DNA of 64,000 nucleotides from Lumbricus terrestris (GCA_949752735.1 OX457039.1:21870830-21934829); one strand, 5' to 3'. Counted from the first letter of the stretch, positions 43,440 to 54,905 are shown. Notes: a model not told the origin generated them from the sequence alone. Program-made: numbers and translations.

Positions 43440-46400
43440 ATGTCTAGCACCGATCCACAGCGACCTATGTTATTGACTTGTGCGTGCACAGCTGAATCGT
43501 CAGTTAAACAGAATTCTCTAACCATGTTAACTTGTAGTGTTTGCGCATGTGAATTTTATGTAAATTGCCTGTGTACTTATACTCTGACTCTAGAATGGCG
43601 TTGCAGTGAATGTTTAAATAGGGCTAGTAATTTGAATTTCTCTGTTGCCAATGATGCTGAATCTATGTCTATCCCTGTTAATAAGGATGTCCCTGATTGC
43701 TATAAAAGTTCTAGATTAGAGTTATTTAAATGTGAAGATGTACATCGACCATTACTTAATAACAAGGACTTGGACCCTGATGGAAATTACTTTTGGAATA
43801 TTGCTAAAGAAAGTGACTATTTTACTTCGTCTCAGCTCTCATCAAAATTTGCTAATTACCGCTCCTCTTTCTCTCTGATGCACCTCAACTGTCGCAGTAT
43901 TTCTCCTAAAATTAGTGAAATCCAAATTTTATTACATCAGCTTCCGGTTTCTGTCCTTGCACTTACTGAAACCTGGCTAAATGAATTAATGTCTGACACA
44001 ATTCACATCCCTGGCTACAACTTCATACACAAGAGCAGAAAACAGGGAATAGGAGGAGGTGTTGGATTTTTAGTAAGAGAGGACATTACATTTTCTAAAA
44101 TTGAGCAAACTAGCACTGAACCAGATTCATTTGAAAGTTTATTTATCAATATATCTCAACACAAATCAATGGATAAGCAAATTGGTGTTATATACAGACC
44201 CCCGGGACTGAATGTAAATGAATTTAATACGGATCTTGAAGTACTTCTAAACACTTTTAATAAGAATAAGAATAAGACCAGAGAAATTTTCTTGGCTGGT
44301 GATTTTAATATTGATTTGTTGGCTTCTGGTAATCATTCCGCTACAAATGAATTTATAGACTGTATGGCTACCTATCATTTCTTTCCATTGATCCTACGAC
44401 CAACCAGAATTACCCCGACTACTGCCACGCTAATAGACAACTTCTTCACTAACTCTCTTAATTCTGTTATTGACTCTGCTATAATAACTTCAGAAATATC
44501 TGATCACCTGCCTATAATAACCTGGACTAACAATGTTTCTCACACAATGCATAACATAGGTAAGACTGAAATGAAGAGAAATTTCACTGATGAAACCTCT
44601 GCTACTTTTAGAAATAACTTATCTAACATTGATTGGAATCCAGTTTTGCATTTGTGTAATGAAAATGAACCGGACATGGCATATAATCTGTTTTTGAAAA
44701 TGGTCAGGATAAGCTATGATGAAGCCTTTCCTCTTAAGCCCATTAAAATCTCAAAAAGCAATACCTTTCACCAACCATGGATGACACGAGGCCTATTAAA
44801 ATCTACCAAAAAAAAGGAAGCACTATACATTAAATATATAAAAAAGCCTACCATTGAAAATAAAAACAAATTTACTACTTACCGTAACAAATATAAATTA
44901 ATTCGTACAAATATAGAACGTTCTTACTATTCAAGTGAATTCATGAAACATAGTAAGGACATTAAAAAAACCTGGCAGGTTATTAGAACAGTAATTAAGT
45001 CAGCTAAGAAGGACACACTTATTAATGAAATTAAACTGGATGGAAATTTAACAAATGACCCTTTAGTAATGGCTGAAAAATTCAACTCATATTTTACAGG
45101 CTTAGCAAAATCTTTATCATCCAAAATCCCTCCATCTGAGAAATGCTTTCAAGACTATCTCCACCCATCCTCCTCTAATTCCTTTGCCCTACTTTCAACT
45201 ACCTCCCAGGAAATATTAGCAATTAATAACTCTCTTAAATCGACCCACAGTTCTGGCACTGATGATTTGAATCCTATGATATTATCACCGGTTATGGAAC
45301 TTCTTGCCAGTCCGCTGGCTGAAGTGATTAACTGTTCACTAAAAAATGGTATTGTTCCATCAGAAATCAAGCTTGCCAAAGTTCTCCCCATTCACAAACA
45401 AGGTGCCAAAAATGAAATTAATAATTACAGACCCATTTCTATACTACCTTTTTTCTCTAAATTATTTGAAAGAGTAATGTATGACAGATTACTTTCATAC
45501 ATAAAGCATAAGGACATATTATATCCGTTTCAGCATGGCTTTCAGCCGGGTCACTCTACCTCCATGTCACTGATTGATATACAGGACAAAATTACCAAGG
45601 CCATGGACAATAATGAGTACTCAATTGGTATCTTCCTTGACCTTGCAAAGGCATTTGATACTGTGGACCACAAAATACTTTTGTATAAACTTGAACACTA
45701 TGGTATTAGAGATAATGCACTTCGATGGCTTAGTAGTTATTTGGACAATCGTCTACAGCAGGTGCTTTGTAATGGAAAATTGTCTAACTTTCAAACTATA
45801 GAATTTGGAGTACCTCAAGGATCTATCCTTGGTCCTCTCCTGTTTTTAATCTATATCAATGACCTCCCAAATTCATCATCCATCTTACACTATATTCTAT
45901 TTGCAGATGATTCTAATGTATTTTTATCGCATGCCTCCTATGATCAACTTCTTCAGTTAGTCAATAATGAATTAATATCAGCTAGTGATTGGTTCAAGGC
46001 AAATAAACTTTAATTAAATCTATCTAAAACTAATTATATCATATTTCGCTCAAATAAAAAACCAATACCTATAACAAATAATGAGCTGCTTATTGACAAT
46101 AAAGTAATTCCTCAAGTTTACACGACAAAATTCCTTGGCGTTCATATTGATCAGCACCTAAAATGGAAAGTTCATATAGACGAAATAAGTAAAAAAAAAT
46201 CAAAAAGCATAGGCATTATTAAGAGAGTCTCTTACTTGCTTCCCTCTCATGTGCTTATCAATCTATATTTCACCCTAGTCTATCCATACCTTACTTACTC
46301 TAATTTAATTTGGACTTCAACCTATGATACCCATCTCCATGTTTTAAGGACCTTACAAAAAAAAGCCATACGAGTTATCACTAAATCCACTGTTAACTGT

Positions 46401-46730
46401 CATACTGGTCCCTTATTTGCTGAGCATAAACTCCTAAATATTAAGCAGATTAGATTTGAACAGACATCTCAATTTATGTATCAATACATCAATAACCTCC
46501 TCCCTTCTTCCTTTGCATCTTACTTCTCTCCTGCATTGCATCCTGGACTCACTAGAGGTAATAGAGACTTCAGTATTATTTTTGCAAAAACAAATTTTCG
46601 GAAATTTTCTATTAAATTCCAAGGCCCTGTTATATGGAATAAAATTCCGATTCACATTCGTAAGGCTACTAACTTAACTCATTTTAAACACCTGTTACGT
46701 GTGTATACATTATGTAATGTTTTCTGTTAA
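43440..46730 (+). pseudogene. LINE ORF2: endonuclease-reverse transcriptase with a single stop codon
   Basis: Open from ATG 43440 to a TAA at 46011-46013, then in the same frame to 46730 (1096 codons in all). It begins with a Cys-rich PHD-like segment (LTCSVCACEFYVNC, WRCSECL). The APE endonuclease spans about residues 140-365: MHLNCRSISPK, LTETWLNE, GVIYRPPG, FLAGDFNIDLL and SDHLPI. The reverse transcriptase spans about 590-860: NNYRPISILPFFSKLFE, FQHGFQPGHSTS, IFLDLAKAFDTVDH, VPQGSILGPLLFLIYINDLP and the catalytic FADDSN. The tail has KFLGVHID, AIRVIT and GPVIWNKIP. The stop (ANKL-stop-LNLSKTN) cuts off the thumb, so the copy is inactive unless read through. Clade: CR1/jockey group. Confidence 0.9.
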
Positions 46731-47119
46731 TATAGCATGAGGGGTTACCCATGCTAATGCTGATTTATTTGATTGTTTGATTGCTTTTGCTTTTATTTTG
46801 TTCTTTCTCTGAGTTTTTCATGTAGTGTTAACTACATTAGTTTTGCTTTTTATAATAATTTTTTTCTTTCCCTAGTTAAGTAATATCTCTGTATTCCAAT
46901 ACTCCCTTCAGCTTTCACTTTCTCACTTCACTTTGTTAATTAGGCCCCTGCTTAGCGGGACTTGTCCCTTTTGGTGTGCCTATTTGCTCCCTCACTCTTA
47001 TAATACCTATTCACTTTGAGTATTTTCTTATTGCGAATTATGTCTATACTTTGTTAAACATACATGTACAATTGAATTGATGGGATCAATAAAAATATGT
47101 CTATGTCTATGTCTATGTC
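46731..47119 (+). other. LINE 3' UTR and microsatellite tail
   Basis: T-rich 3' UTR, then ATAAAAATATGTCTATGTCT. The hexamer ATGTCT is repeated four times, as is typical of CR1/jockey-group 3' ends. Confidence 0.75.
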
Positions 47120-47471
47120 TTTTAATCAATCCAGCTTCTCTTTGAACGGCAACAGCCATTGACTAAAGAATTCCCAATGAATGTTTTGTCGTGTACGAGT
47201 TGTGTAGACCAGTTGTCTGTAGACCAGTTGTCGTAGACGAATTGTCCGTAGACCACTTGTCGTTAGACGAGTTGTCGGTAGACGAGTTGTCGTGACACCC
47301 AAATTTATGGACATAGAACTATTTTGAACTGGCATATGAGCTTTACAAAGCGTTTCCAGTTAAGCTAGACGGCTGAGGACATAGCCCATGTCACCGCCAT
47401 AACGGATATAGCATTAGGTTGATTTTTCAAAAAAGTGGACATAGAACTATATAATTCTAAGGGCGCGACAT

Positions 47472-47573
47472 GATATCTTCGTTCAGCGGGAGTCTGTCAT
47501 TCAAGCTGACTTTGACGAGTAGTCTTGCCGTCGCCTCCCGTCTTCTGAGATGTGGTGTAATAATACACTGGCA
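47472..47573 (-). pseudogene. LINE part 2 (upstream piece of the copy at 15612-17415)
   Basis: The minus strand reads VICQCIITPHLRRREATARL, then VKVSLNDRLPLNEDI, which continues in frame at 17415 after removal of element A. Upstream is an (ATT)n tract at about 47583-47605, where this truncated LINE seems to begin. Confidence 0.8.
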
Positions 47574-47679
47574 TATCACGCTAATGTATTATTATTATTA
47601 TTATTTTTTGCGCCCGAGGTATAAATGATCCCTCAGGCTTTAAAATCAATAAATAATAAAAGCTTTTTTACAGGTTCTC

Positions 47680-47950
47680 GTCTCCAACGTGCTCAAATGT
47701 GCCCCTAAATGCAACGACATTAAACCGCTGCGTGCATATTGACAACCGCTGGAACAGGTGCGTGCTTTCTCTGGGGTCGCCCGTTGCCTCTGTCATGCGG
47801 CGGCCTAGCTCCTGAAGAAATGATAGACCCGTCCGGTTTATCGGGCCCAGTGACTCAATTGCCACGGGGATGAATTCATGCGTAGCGGGAAGGGATGTAT
47901 AAGCCTACTTGATGCTTTTTCGTTCAGCAGCTTGCTCCGCCGCTCCACCC
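47680..47950 (-). pseudogene. LINE C-terminal fragment
   Basis: The minus strand codes AEQAAERKSIK-stop-AYTSLP, HEFIPVAIESLGPINRTG, LSFLQELGRRMTEATGDPRE and LFQRLSICTQRFNVVAF. PVA.E.LGP....G..F...LGRR, then GDPRE...LFQR.S...QRFN is a well-known LINE tail in marine invertebrates. One stop codon; both ends truncated. An (ATT)n tract follows at 47973-47995. Confidence 0.8.
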
Positions 47951-48009
47951 GTTACTGTCGACGTCAGATGAATATATTATTATTATTATTATTATTCTTC
48001 TTCTTCGTC

Positions 48010-48425
48010 TCTCTTCCGTCAGGCGCATGTCCTACGCCAACGATGAGGCCTCAACATGCCGTCTCCAGCTTGCTCGGTTTCTGATTTTATCCACTGCATC
48101 TCTCATATCAGTCTTTTCAGCCACAGCAACGTGTGGCCAGGTACAGCTAGTAGCCTACCCCTTCCGCTCCCTTCGTTCGACTGAACAAAGTCTACTCTCA
48201 GTACCTTTTGCTCGAACTTCCACTATGCAGAGCCGTGCTTTCTCGGTGGTGGGACCCTCAACCTGGAATGGTCTTCCTCTGACCCTCCGCTCTCTTTGTA
48301 AAAATCCTTCTCAGACTTTCCTCTCTCATCTTAAAACAGTTTTATTTGGCCGCGCTGAGGTTGGGAGCGCCTCTGAGTAGCCCCCTTGAAGAGGCGCTAT
48401 ATAAATGCATATAATGAATGAATAT
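48010..48425 (+). pseudogene. L2/CR1-like LINE 3' end
   Basis: Codes YPFRSLRSTEQSLLSVPFAR, MQSRAFSVVGPSTWNGLPLT and ends GRAEVGSASE-stop. The 3' UTR GAAGAGGCGCTATATAAATG is shared with the copy at 24603-24935, so the two belong to one family. Confidence 0.86.
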
Positions 48426-48429
48426 AAAT

Positions 48430-49425
48430 GCGTAGGGCTCTAGGGCCAATGGCATTTTGTTGAAATATAGGTTAGACTGTGTCCTGTGTAGTTTATCTTG
48501 ATTCTGTATTTCTGTTGGATTTTCAAAGTTTATACAACTGTTGGATTATGCTTATTTGAAGGAGAGAACAACAGCCCTGAGGCAGGCATAAAAAATTATG
48601 TTGTCTGAAGTGCTAGTGATTTGAATTCTCAGCTACAGCATGCAACGGTGGGTGGACAGTCCTCTTCCATGCCGTCCCAGCTTCCCATTAACAGTGTACG
48701 GCAAGTGAAGCCTACTGATCAAGTGATCATAGCTGGACGTATACCAAATTTCTGCACTGACGTTTGGTCAGTGCATAAAGTGGTGTGAAAATTTGCCAGT
48801 CTGTTTCATGGTCAGAAGGTGTTAGACACTGATGTTTAAACTAGTCCTAATATGAGCCCTGTGTTTGGTTGAGTGGTGACAATTACGATTGGTTGAGTGG
48901 CAACAGTGGTGCTTACCGTAGTTCACTTTTGGCGGTGATGCTTGGTTAAGTGGTAAAAGTGCAGTGTTTATCTAGCCCGGGTAGCCTCTCCTCTCAATGG
49001 GGGGATCCCGGTCTCTCGAAGAAAGGGGGAGACAATCGAGTGTCCAATGGACGATCACCGATGCGCGTAGCGCTTAGAGGACTTTTGTTTGACTTTCCAC
49101 ATTGCAAACTGCCCCCTCAATGGATGGGGTGGGGGATGCCCCTGCATTTGTCCCCTCCCCCAATCGTTAAGTGTCAGGACATGTACACACTCCACTCAGA
49201 AGAACAAATGAGGCAATGACTAAAAAAGGACATCAACTTTTTTGACAGACAAAATTGGGTTTTTTCATCGACATTTCGGACGGATGACTAAAAAAAGGTC
49301 GACAGAAATTTTCGCGGGCAAAAAGATGGAACATTTCATCGGCGGCTCAGCCATCCGTTCGCCCAAAATCTCGCGTCCTTCCTTCGGCCGCTTGTTCGTC
49401 CCCCACAAGTCTCCGCCCATGGTCG
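48430..49425. other. Nothing firmly recognised
   Basis: Mixed sequence without a supported gene. 49240-49340 has TTTTTT-rich ends and GACTAAAAAAAGGTCG.C, weakly like the core of the hAT MITE at 17047. Confidence 0.45.
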
Positions 49426-49429
49426 AGTC

Positions 49430-49965
49430 TCTGTATACATGCGGGATGCACTCCATTGGCTCTATTATCCATAGCGCATTGCTATCCGAATTTCTGTTTT
49501 GGTCTGATACTGTATCGAGGGTATGGTCCTGCTATACTTGCAGAAGCACTCCTGCTCCACCACGCATGTAGAGCACCGCTGCGCTCTCCGCTCAGCTGCG
49601 CAAGAGGAACTTATTGTTCCCCGCTCACGGACTGCAATCACCGATCTTTCTCTATGGCTGACCCTGCGACTTGGATTGGTCTCTCTACTATTCCAAGTCA
49701 AATGCCCATTGGTCTAGCTCATTTCTCACTGTTCTTAAGACTGTCCTATGAGACCGGGGTTGAACTGCGAGTGTTCCTGAATAGACAACCTTGAAGGGGT
49801 GCCAAATATAATTGCAGCAATAACTAAATAAATAAAATATTCAAAATACTTAACAATTGTTAAGACCTTTCTTTTCAAGGCATTTCTTTTCACCCAGGCC
49901 TGGGTTGGGAGCGCCTTGGAGTAGAGATATTGAAGGTGCTATATAAATTTAGGTGATTGATTAAA
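49430..49965 (+). pseudogene. Degraded LINE 3' fragments
   Basis: Frames shift between RDALHWL-like, ISVLVWYCIEG, QEELIVPRSRTAIT and FSMADPATWIGLS, recognisable as a CR1/L2 tail (LIVPR.RTA, P.TW.GL). A second 3' UTR piece GTTGGGAGCGCCTTGGAGTA...GGTGCTATATAAATTTAGG is at 49895-49955. Several frameshifts. Confidence 0.65.
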
Positions 49966-50086
49966 CTTTTTAAAAAATTCCAATTTAATCAAAGCATAAA
50001 CGGTTGCACAATTGTGGAAATTATGCTATGCAGTATGCACGAAAGATATCCAAGAGAAATGTCCATGCTGTCTTTGTCACACGTTT

Positions 50087-50506
50087 GGGGCCGTCCATAA
50101 AGTACGTCACGCTCCAGGGGGGGAGGGGGTGTAAGAAAGTGTGACAGAGTGTGACAGGGGGAGGGGGGGTCAGGCCATGTGTGACGTCACACATTTATTT
50201 TTTAAATTCTTTATTATTATTTTGTTTTTAGTACCTAAAATCCGACCCGGCCTGGCCAGGCGTGTCTAAAACCCGGCCTGGCGGGATAAAAGTTTATTTC
50301 CCGTCACTATCAAAGCGTTTAGGGACACACGTCACTATCAGAGGGATTAGGGATAGTATCCTAGGGTTGAGAAGGTTAGGTAAATGGGTATGTTTTTAAA
50401 TTTGTTGTTCGAAAGTGTGACGTACTTTAGGGGGGGGGTCCGAGATTTGTGACAGTTTGTGACAGGGGGAGTCAAAAATAGCGTGACGTACTTTATGGAC
50501 GGCCCC
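50087..50506. mobile_element. Harbinger-like MITE (420 bp)
   Basis: TIRs GGGGCCGTCCATAAAGTACG (26 bp, extending to TCACGC) at both ends, flanked by TTT on each side. G-rich subterminal stretches and no ORF. The TIR is a relative of that at 56686-57617. Confidence 0.82.
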
Positions 50507-50509
50507 TTT

Positions 50510-51400
50510 GTCATGCAGTCTGCAAGATGCAATTAATCAATTTGACTAAGCATTTTAAAAAACTTCATAAACTTTCAATAAGACACAATTATTCATAAGT
50601 TTTTCAGTGCATGATCAAAATACTGCATTATCACTTATGAATTAAGCAATTAATGTTTCTAATTTTATATGTCTTATGGTTAAGATGATGGTTGAAAGAA
50701 TTTGAAACTGGGCCAATCAACTAATTCTCATGATTTCTGTGTCACTTAAAGAAATGCTTCATTTACCAAACTACTTGTTGAGGAATTTGCCCATGGTGCG
50801 ATAAATAAATGCATCTGTGCACTCATACACTTACAAGTGATGCAAACTTTGAGAACTTTGAATATTGAATGAACGCGCAAAATGAGATAACAAATTTGTT
50901 ACAATCTTAAGCAGTTTGGTCATGTGTGTGGCTGATTGATACATAGGATTGTCTGAACAATCCAAGCAAGCAGAAAAAATGTACACACATGGACTCTACT
51001 ACAGATAACAATACATATATATGCACATTTAAACATTTTACATGTTTTAATGTCCTTAGAAGATAAATACTGAAACAATAGACTCATTCTGCTTAATTAT
51101 TCTGCATACAGTAGGCCTACATAAAATGTTCAATCGAATACATCGCTCTAGACTTCTACTAGCAGCAAACATATTCATATAACAATAAGTAAAACTAACT
51201 AGGAGGGAATGTTTCCTTTGTTCTTTTAACACAACTGCTAGGCAGCCATGTCCAAACAATTCACAATGGGAAAAGATTGCTTTTAAGTATACATTTGGTG
51301 GCCAGAAGAACCTCTTTTCTCGTCCACGCCATTATGCTGTGCCTCTTCAGAACCATTTGATGACTGGCTTCTACTCAGCTGATTCTAAAAAATGTAAAAC
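50510..51400. other. AT-rich, nothing recognised
   Basis: No supported gene or element. Confidence 0.5.
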
Positions 51401-51486
51401 TTTGGCATTCACCGCAACGGCTGATAGAGCCCTGCCAGACAAAGATGTAAGCAGTAATTAGTGTATAGGTAACGATAACAAATAAG

Positions 51487-51605
51487 TAATGATTATTGTG
51501 AATGAAGGACTTGCCCAAGGTCCCTACACGACGACTTGAGGTGGATTCGAACCTCGAGCCTTCCGGCTTCAAGGCAATGACGCCACCACTATACTACCGT
51601 GCCCC
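51487..51605 (-). repeat. tRNA-derived SINE, 5' part
   Basis: The minus strand from 51605 begins GGGGCACGGTAGTATAGTGG with an A-box-like TAGTATAGTGG, then B-box GGTTCGAATCC, then GGGACCTTGGGCAAGTCCTT, a core-SINE-like segment. The 3' tail is missing or too diverged to see. Confidence 0.78.
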
Positions 51606-52411
51606 ACATCTAATATAGATGGGATACCTCGATTGTATGGGTTCAACGTTAAGCTAAATACATATACATGTACACAAATTGTACATATACATTACACAAT
51701 GGGTCATTAAAACCTGTTCCTACATAATTTAACATAATTCTTGTAGATAACCTTATGAAATTTAGTGAAACGTCAGTATATTGACACTTGATTGTCTAGC
51801 CATCCGCTATATAAAAATTACTTTTGATAAAAACTGAACCGCAACAAACTGATGCTTGCCAAAGAAGATGAACATATTATAACACTTCAAACAAAGAATG
51901 AAAATTACAGTGTGAACTGGGTGTTAAGGTCAATGGGCAATGTTCTACACACACAGGTTATAACATGCCAGATATTTGTGAGATGACGTGAGATATGAAA
52001 TATGTCACTTCAGCAGGACAGCACTCTGGAACACAGAGCTCAGGTTACTGTCGAAAGTTACTACAAACTGAAACACCCGATTTCACCATACCTTTGTAGC
52101 CACCTAACAATCCTGACTTAAATCTGGTAGACCAGTGCTGTCCAACCTGCAGCTCCGAGAGCAGCCTGTTTTTAAATGGCCCACTTGCCCTAGTTAATTA
52201 AATGTTTGCATTCTGTGTAAAAATGAAGTAAAGATTAAGCCACGTGCCTACTTGCATAGCTAGGCTATTCGTTTGTAACTTGGCTTATTATTAACAATGT
52301 GTACAAAAGTAAACAAAAACCAAACAGTAGCCGCCTACAGCTAAATACATGTTTCATAGATGACTTTAACTGAATAGACTTCGTTATGGGGGGGGAGGTG
52401 GTAGAGAAGCT
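51606..52411. other. Non-coding with a hAT-like end
   Basis: CAGTGCTGTCCAACCTGCAG at about 52134 looks like the left end of a hAT element (CAG..GTCCAAC), but no right end was found. A G-run is at 52387-52395. Confidence 0.4.
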
Positions 52412-52577
52412 CAGTGGCGTAGGCAAGGGGGGGGGTTTCGGGGGTTAAAACCCCCCCATTGGCTCCGAAAAAAAGGTTTTTTAAGGTCATTTTTCCATTT
52501 AAGTAAGAAAAAATAGCAAAAAACAGGGTTTCCGGCCACAAAACCCCCCCCATGAAAAATTCCTGGCTACGCCACTG
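52412..52577. mobile_element. hAT MITE (166 bp)
   Basis: Ends CAGTGGCGTAG and CTACGCCACTG, 8-bp duplication GAGAAGCT at 52404-52411 and 52578-52585. Confidence 0.93.
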
Positions 52578-52741
52578 GAGAAGCTTATTTGCACGTGCGC
52601 ATGGGGATCTGCAAAAATTTATGGTATGTACAGGGGGTTAAAAAGATGTGTATGTAGCAAATAGATGCCCCTATGCTACTATTTCTTTTTGTTAAACAAC
52701 ATATTTGCAAGCTAAAATTTGCTCACGTTTATGGTTTACTG

Positions 52742-53597
52742 CAGAGGTCTCAAACTCAAGTCAGCATGCAGGCCGCATTTGGAATATATAATGACTCGCG
52801 GGCCGCAACATAAAAATATTAGGCCTATCGTGCACATGAAACTATAGAATTAGTTATGTGTCATTGCACCACAATATTGTAATGATGATATAACCCTTTA
52901 AAATTCACATAATATATTATAAGTGTAACTATATGGTACTAAAAAAATTGAAAACTATTCTATCCTAATTATTATTGAAAAATGCGTAGGCGCTGTGAAT
53001 TAAAAAATTATGCGGTAATCAAAATTTAAAATGACTCTAGATCTAATTGTTCTAAGTAGGCTATCCTAAGCAATGTTCAGAGCAAGGCAACTCAAATTTA
53101 GTAAGAGACTCGGAGTGTTCCTAACTGTTCTAAATGTTCTAAGTGCTCTAAACCAAAGCCACCAAAATTATCTAGTAGGAATAAACATACCCGTAAGTGA
53201 CAATGTTCAAAATCAAGCAAATAGAAGTCAATTTGCAAAAATAAACACACGCGGAAGTGACATTTTTCAACTTCTCCTCATCTGGGGAGATACATTTATT
53301 ACAGGGATACTCTATTTTGCGACACCGGCATAAACGCTGTAGCATACTTCTGCTTCGGTGCTGCATTACACTGAGGGTTCACTAAATCCATCTGCATTTG
53401 CCTATATCTGCTGTTGTGTACTCAATGTCCACGGCAAAAAGAGTAGAAAGCAGTTTAAACCTTGGTCCAAACCGTAAAAGAACTATAAAATTCATTTATA
53501 CCGATTTCTAACTTTAAAAGTTTAAATAATCAAAAGCCAGGTGGCTGTTCGCGGGCCGCATTAAACGGGTTCGCGGGCCGCGTGTTTGAGACCCCTG
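52742..53597. mobile_element. Non-autonomous hAT element (856 bp)
   Basis: Ends CAGAGGTCTCAAAC and GTTTGAGACCCCTG, with 8-bp duplication GTTTACTG at 52734-52741 and 53598-53605. Subterminal CGCGGGCCGC motifs occur at both ends. 53091-53340 is a nested copy of the repeat found inverted at 29735-29985. Confidence 0.92.
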
Positions 53598-53605
53598 GTT
53601 TACTG

Positions 53606-54669
53606 CTTAGATCTTAACACTTATATTACGATATTATCAATGCTTCATCATCTGTCTGATATAATATATTTTTATGCTGACATCTGGGGAAAGTCCTGTG
53701 TCAGAACAAAATTTATGGCAATTTCTTACCATAGACTTCATTATGCATTATGTAGGTGACCATAGGCAACGTCAAAACGCATACTGACGTTATATACTAT
53801 TGAGGAATATATCTGGCACTCATGGGAATATGATTTGTTTTCTCCGCTGGATATATCTGGTACGCATGGTAGTAAGGCCAAAAAAAAATTATGTTGTGTT
53901 TCCGGTAACCCGACCGACCCTCTTTTATTGCCGCGACTCAAATAATTTTGTAAAAAAAATTTATTTAAACAAAATTTTATGAAATTTTTTTTTTTAAATA
54001 AATTTTTTTTTTCTCCAAAATTTGTTTTGACATAATACGGTGACATTGCCTCCCGTATAGAGTTGGATCTTAGGCAAAAAATGTTGCGTTCCCGGTAACC
54101 CAACCGACTCACTTTTATTGCAGCGACTCGGAAAATTTTGCGTAATTTTTTTTATTTACATTGACATTGCCTTAGAGTTTCACGCCTGCCTAACTACTTC
54201 CTGGCTGCCAGTCTTGAGAAACCTCTAGCCTTATCATTCTCACTTGAGTCACTTCTAACGGTGACTAGGGAAAATAAATCTAGCAACCTCTAGGTGTAAC
54301 TAGCCACTGGCTCAATCAGTCTGGAACGACCTCTAGCAGTGATGTTTTGTTCGTGCTCATCTTCCCATTCCCTTCCCACTTAATCTTATCAGAAAGAATG
54401 TCAACAAAATGAAATTAATAGAATTGTTTTCTAGAGCAATTTTAGGTACAGGGAAATAGGCAGTTTATACTTGCTTAGAACACGTACTTTGTTGTAGCGT
54501 GTACCTATATGCAAAAAAGAGTATTTCGGTATAATTTTTCGTATAGTCACTGTATAAAAATATTTTACCAAAATAAAAATATTTTTCGACCTACCTACCC
54601 AATTTTTTTTAGCTCTGTTACCGGAAACACAGCATTATTTTTGGGGGGCCTAAAAAGGGTTAATGACTC
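53606..54669. other. AT-rich non-coding
   Basis: Contains two relatives of a short block (TGTTTCCGGTAACCCGACCG at 53898; CCCGGTAACCCAACCGAC at 54091; an inverted GTTACCGGAAACACA at 54617), probably ends of an old element. No gene. Confidence 0.45.
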
Positions 54670-54905
54670 ACCATGTACAGGGTGTGCCAAAAAGAGTAAT
54701 CCCTTACAGTTTTTGCCAAAAAATAAGAATTTTAAAATAAAGCTTTACAGATTTAAAGGCAATTCATATCTACATACAATAGCCAAATTTTATCAAAATA
54801 TTTCAAACAGAACAAAAGTTTATATCACTTTTAGTGAGCCCACTCACTGTTTTTGACGATCCAAAAACATGACACAACAAAAAGTAAAAAAGACGATTTG
54901 ATTAA
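54670..54905 (+). repeat. Isolated mariner end fragment
   Basis: TACAGGGTGTGCCAAAAAG through TTTCAAACAGAACAAAAGTT is closely related to the ends of the mariner at 20508-21577. Confidence 0.65.

Larger units (their letters stand above)
41204..47119 (+). mobile_element. Nearly full-length two-ORF LINE (CR1/jockey group) inserted in element B
   Basis: The sequence of element B (TTTATAAAGGGTTCT, about 41203) continues after the LINE at 47120 (TTTAATCAATCC), as shown by the left TIR copy. The LINE has a ~130-bp 5' UTR, ORF1 (from 41331), ORF2 (43440-46730), a 3' UTR and an (ATGTCT)n tail at 47095-47119. About 1.2 kb of other LINE fragments interrupts ORF1 (41899-43148). Confidence 0.88.
38371..47298. 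mobile_element. Element B: foldback transposon with long TIRs, 8.9 kb including a nested LINE
   Basis: The ends are inverted copies of about 186 bp (38371-38556 and 47113-47298) built from repeated ACAACTGGTCTACG-type units and GTCAATGGCTGTTG. A 12-bp duplication CCAAATTTATGG flanks it (38359-38370, 47299-47310) and lies within element A. Inside are facing arrays of a CATCCAGCTTCTATTTC repeat (38690-41090). A LINE (41204-47119) is inserted between the end of the array region and the right TIR. No transposase of its own. A 9-12 bp duplication and repeat-built TIRs resemble Foldback/Mutator-type elements. Confidence 0.82.
17416..47467. mobile_element. Element A: 861-bp TIR element expanded to 30 kb by nested insertions
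   Basis: Ends are CGCGCCTATAGAAC...AGTTCTATGTCCAC on the left and its imperfect complement on the right (CGCGCCCTTAGAAT...AGTTCTATGTCCAC when read inward). The flanking 4-bp duplication is ACAT (17412-17415, 47468-47471). Removing the element and one ACAT joins the minus-strand LINE in frame (LPLNEDIM to FHPAVRLPSRR). Removing the nested LINE (18079-38317) and foldback element (38371-47298), each with its own duplication, leaves about 861 bp of non-coding sequence. The superfamily is not certain; a 4-bp duplication occurs in Sola and Chapaev among others. Confidence 0.85.

Noticed and set aside
52134..52180. Another complete hAT element beginning CAGTGCTGTCCAACC
   Set aside because: Only a left-end-like sequence is visible; no matching right end or 8-bp duplication was found.
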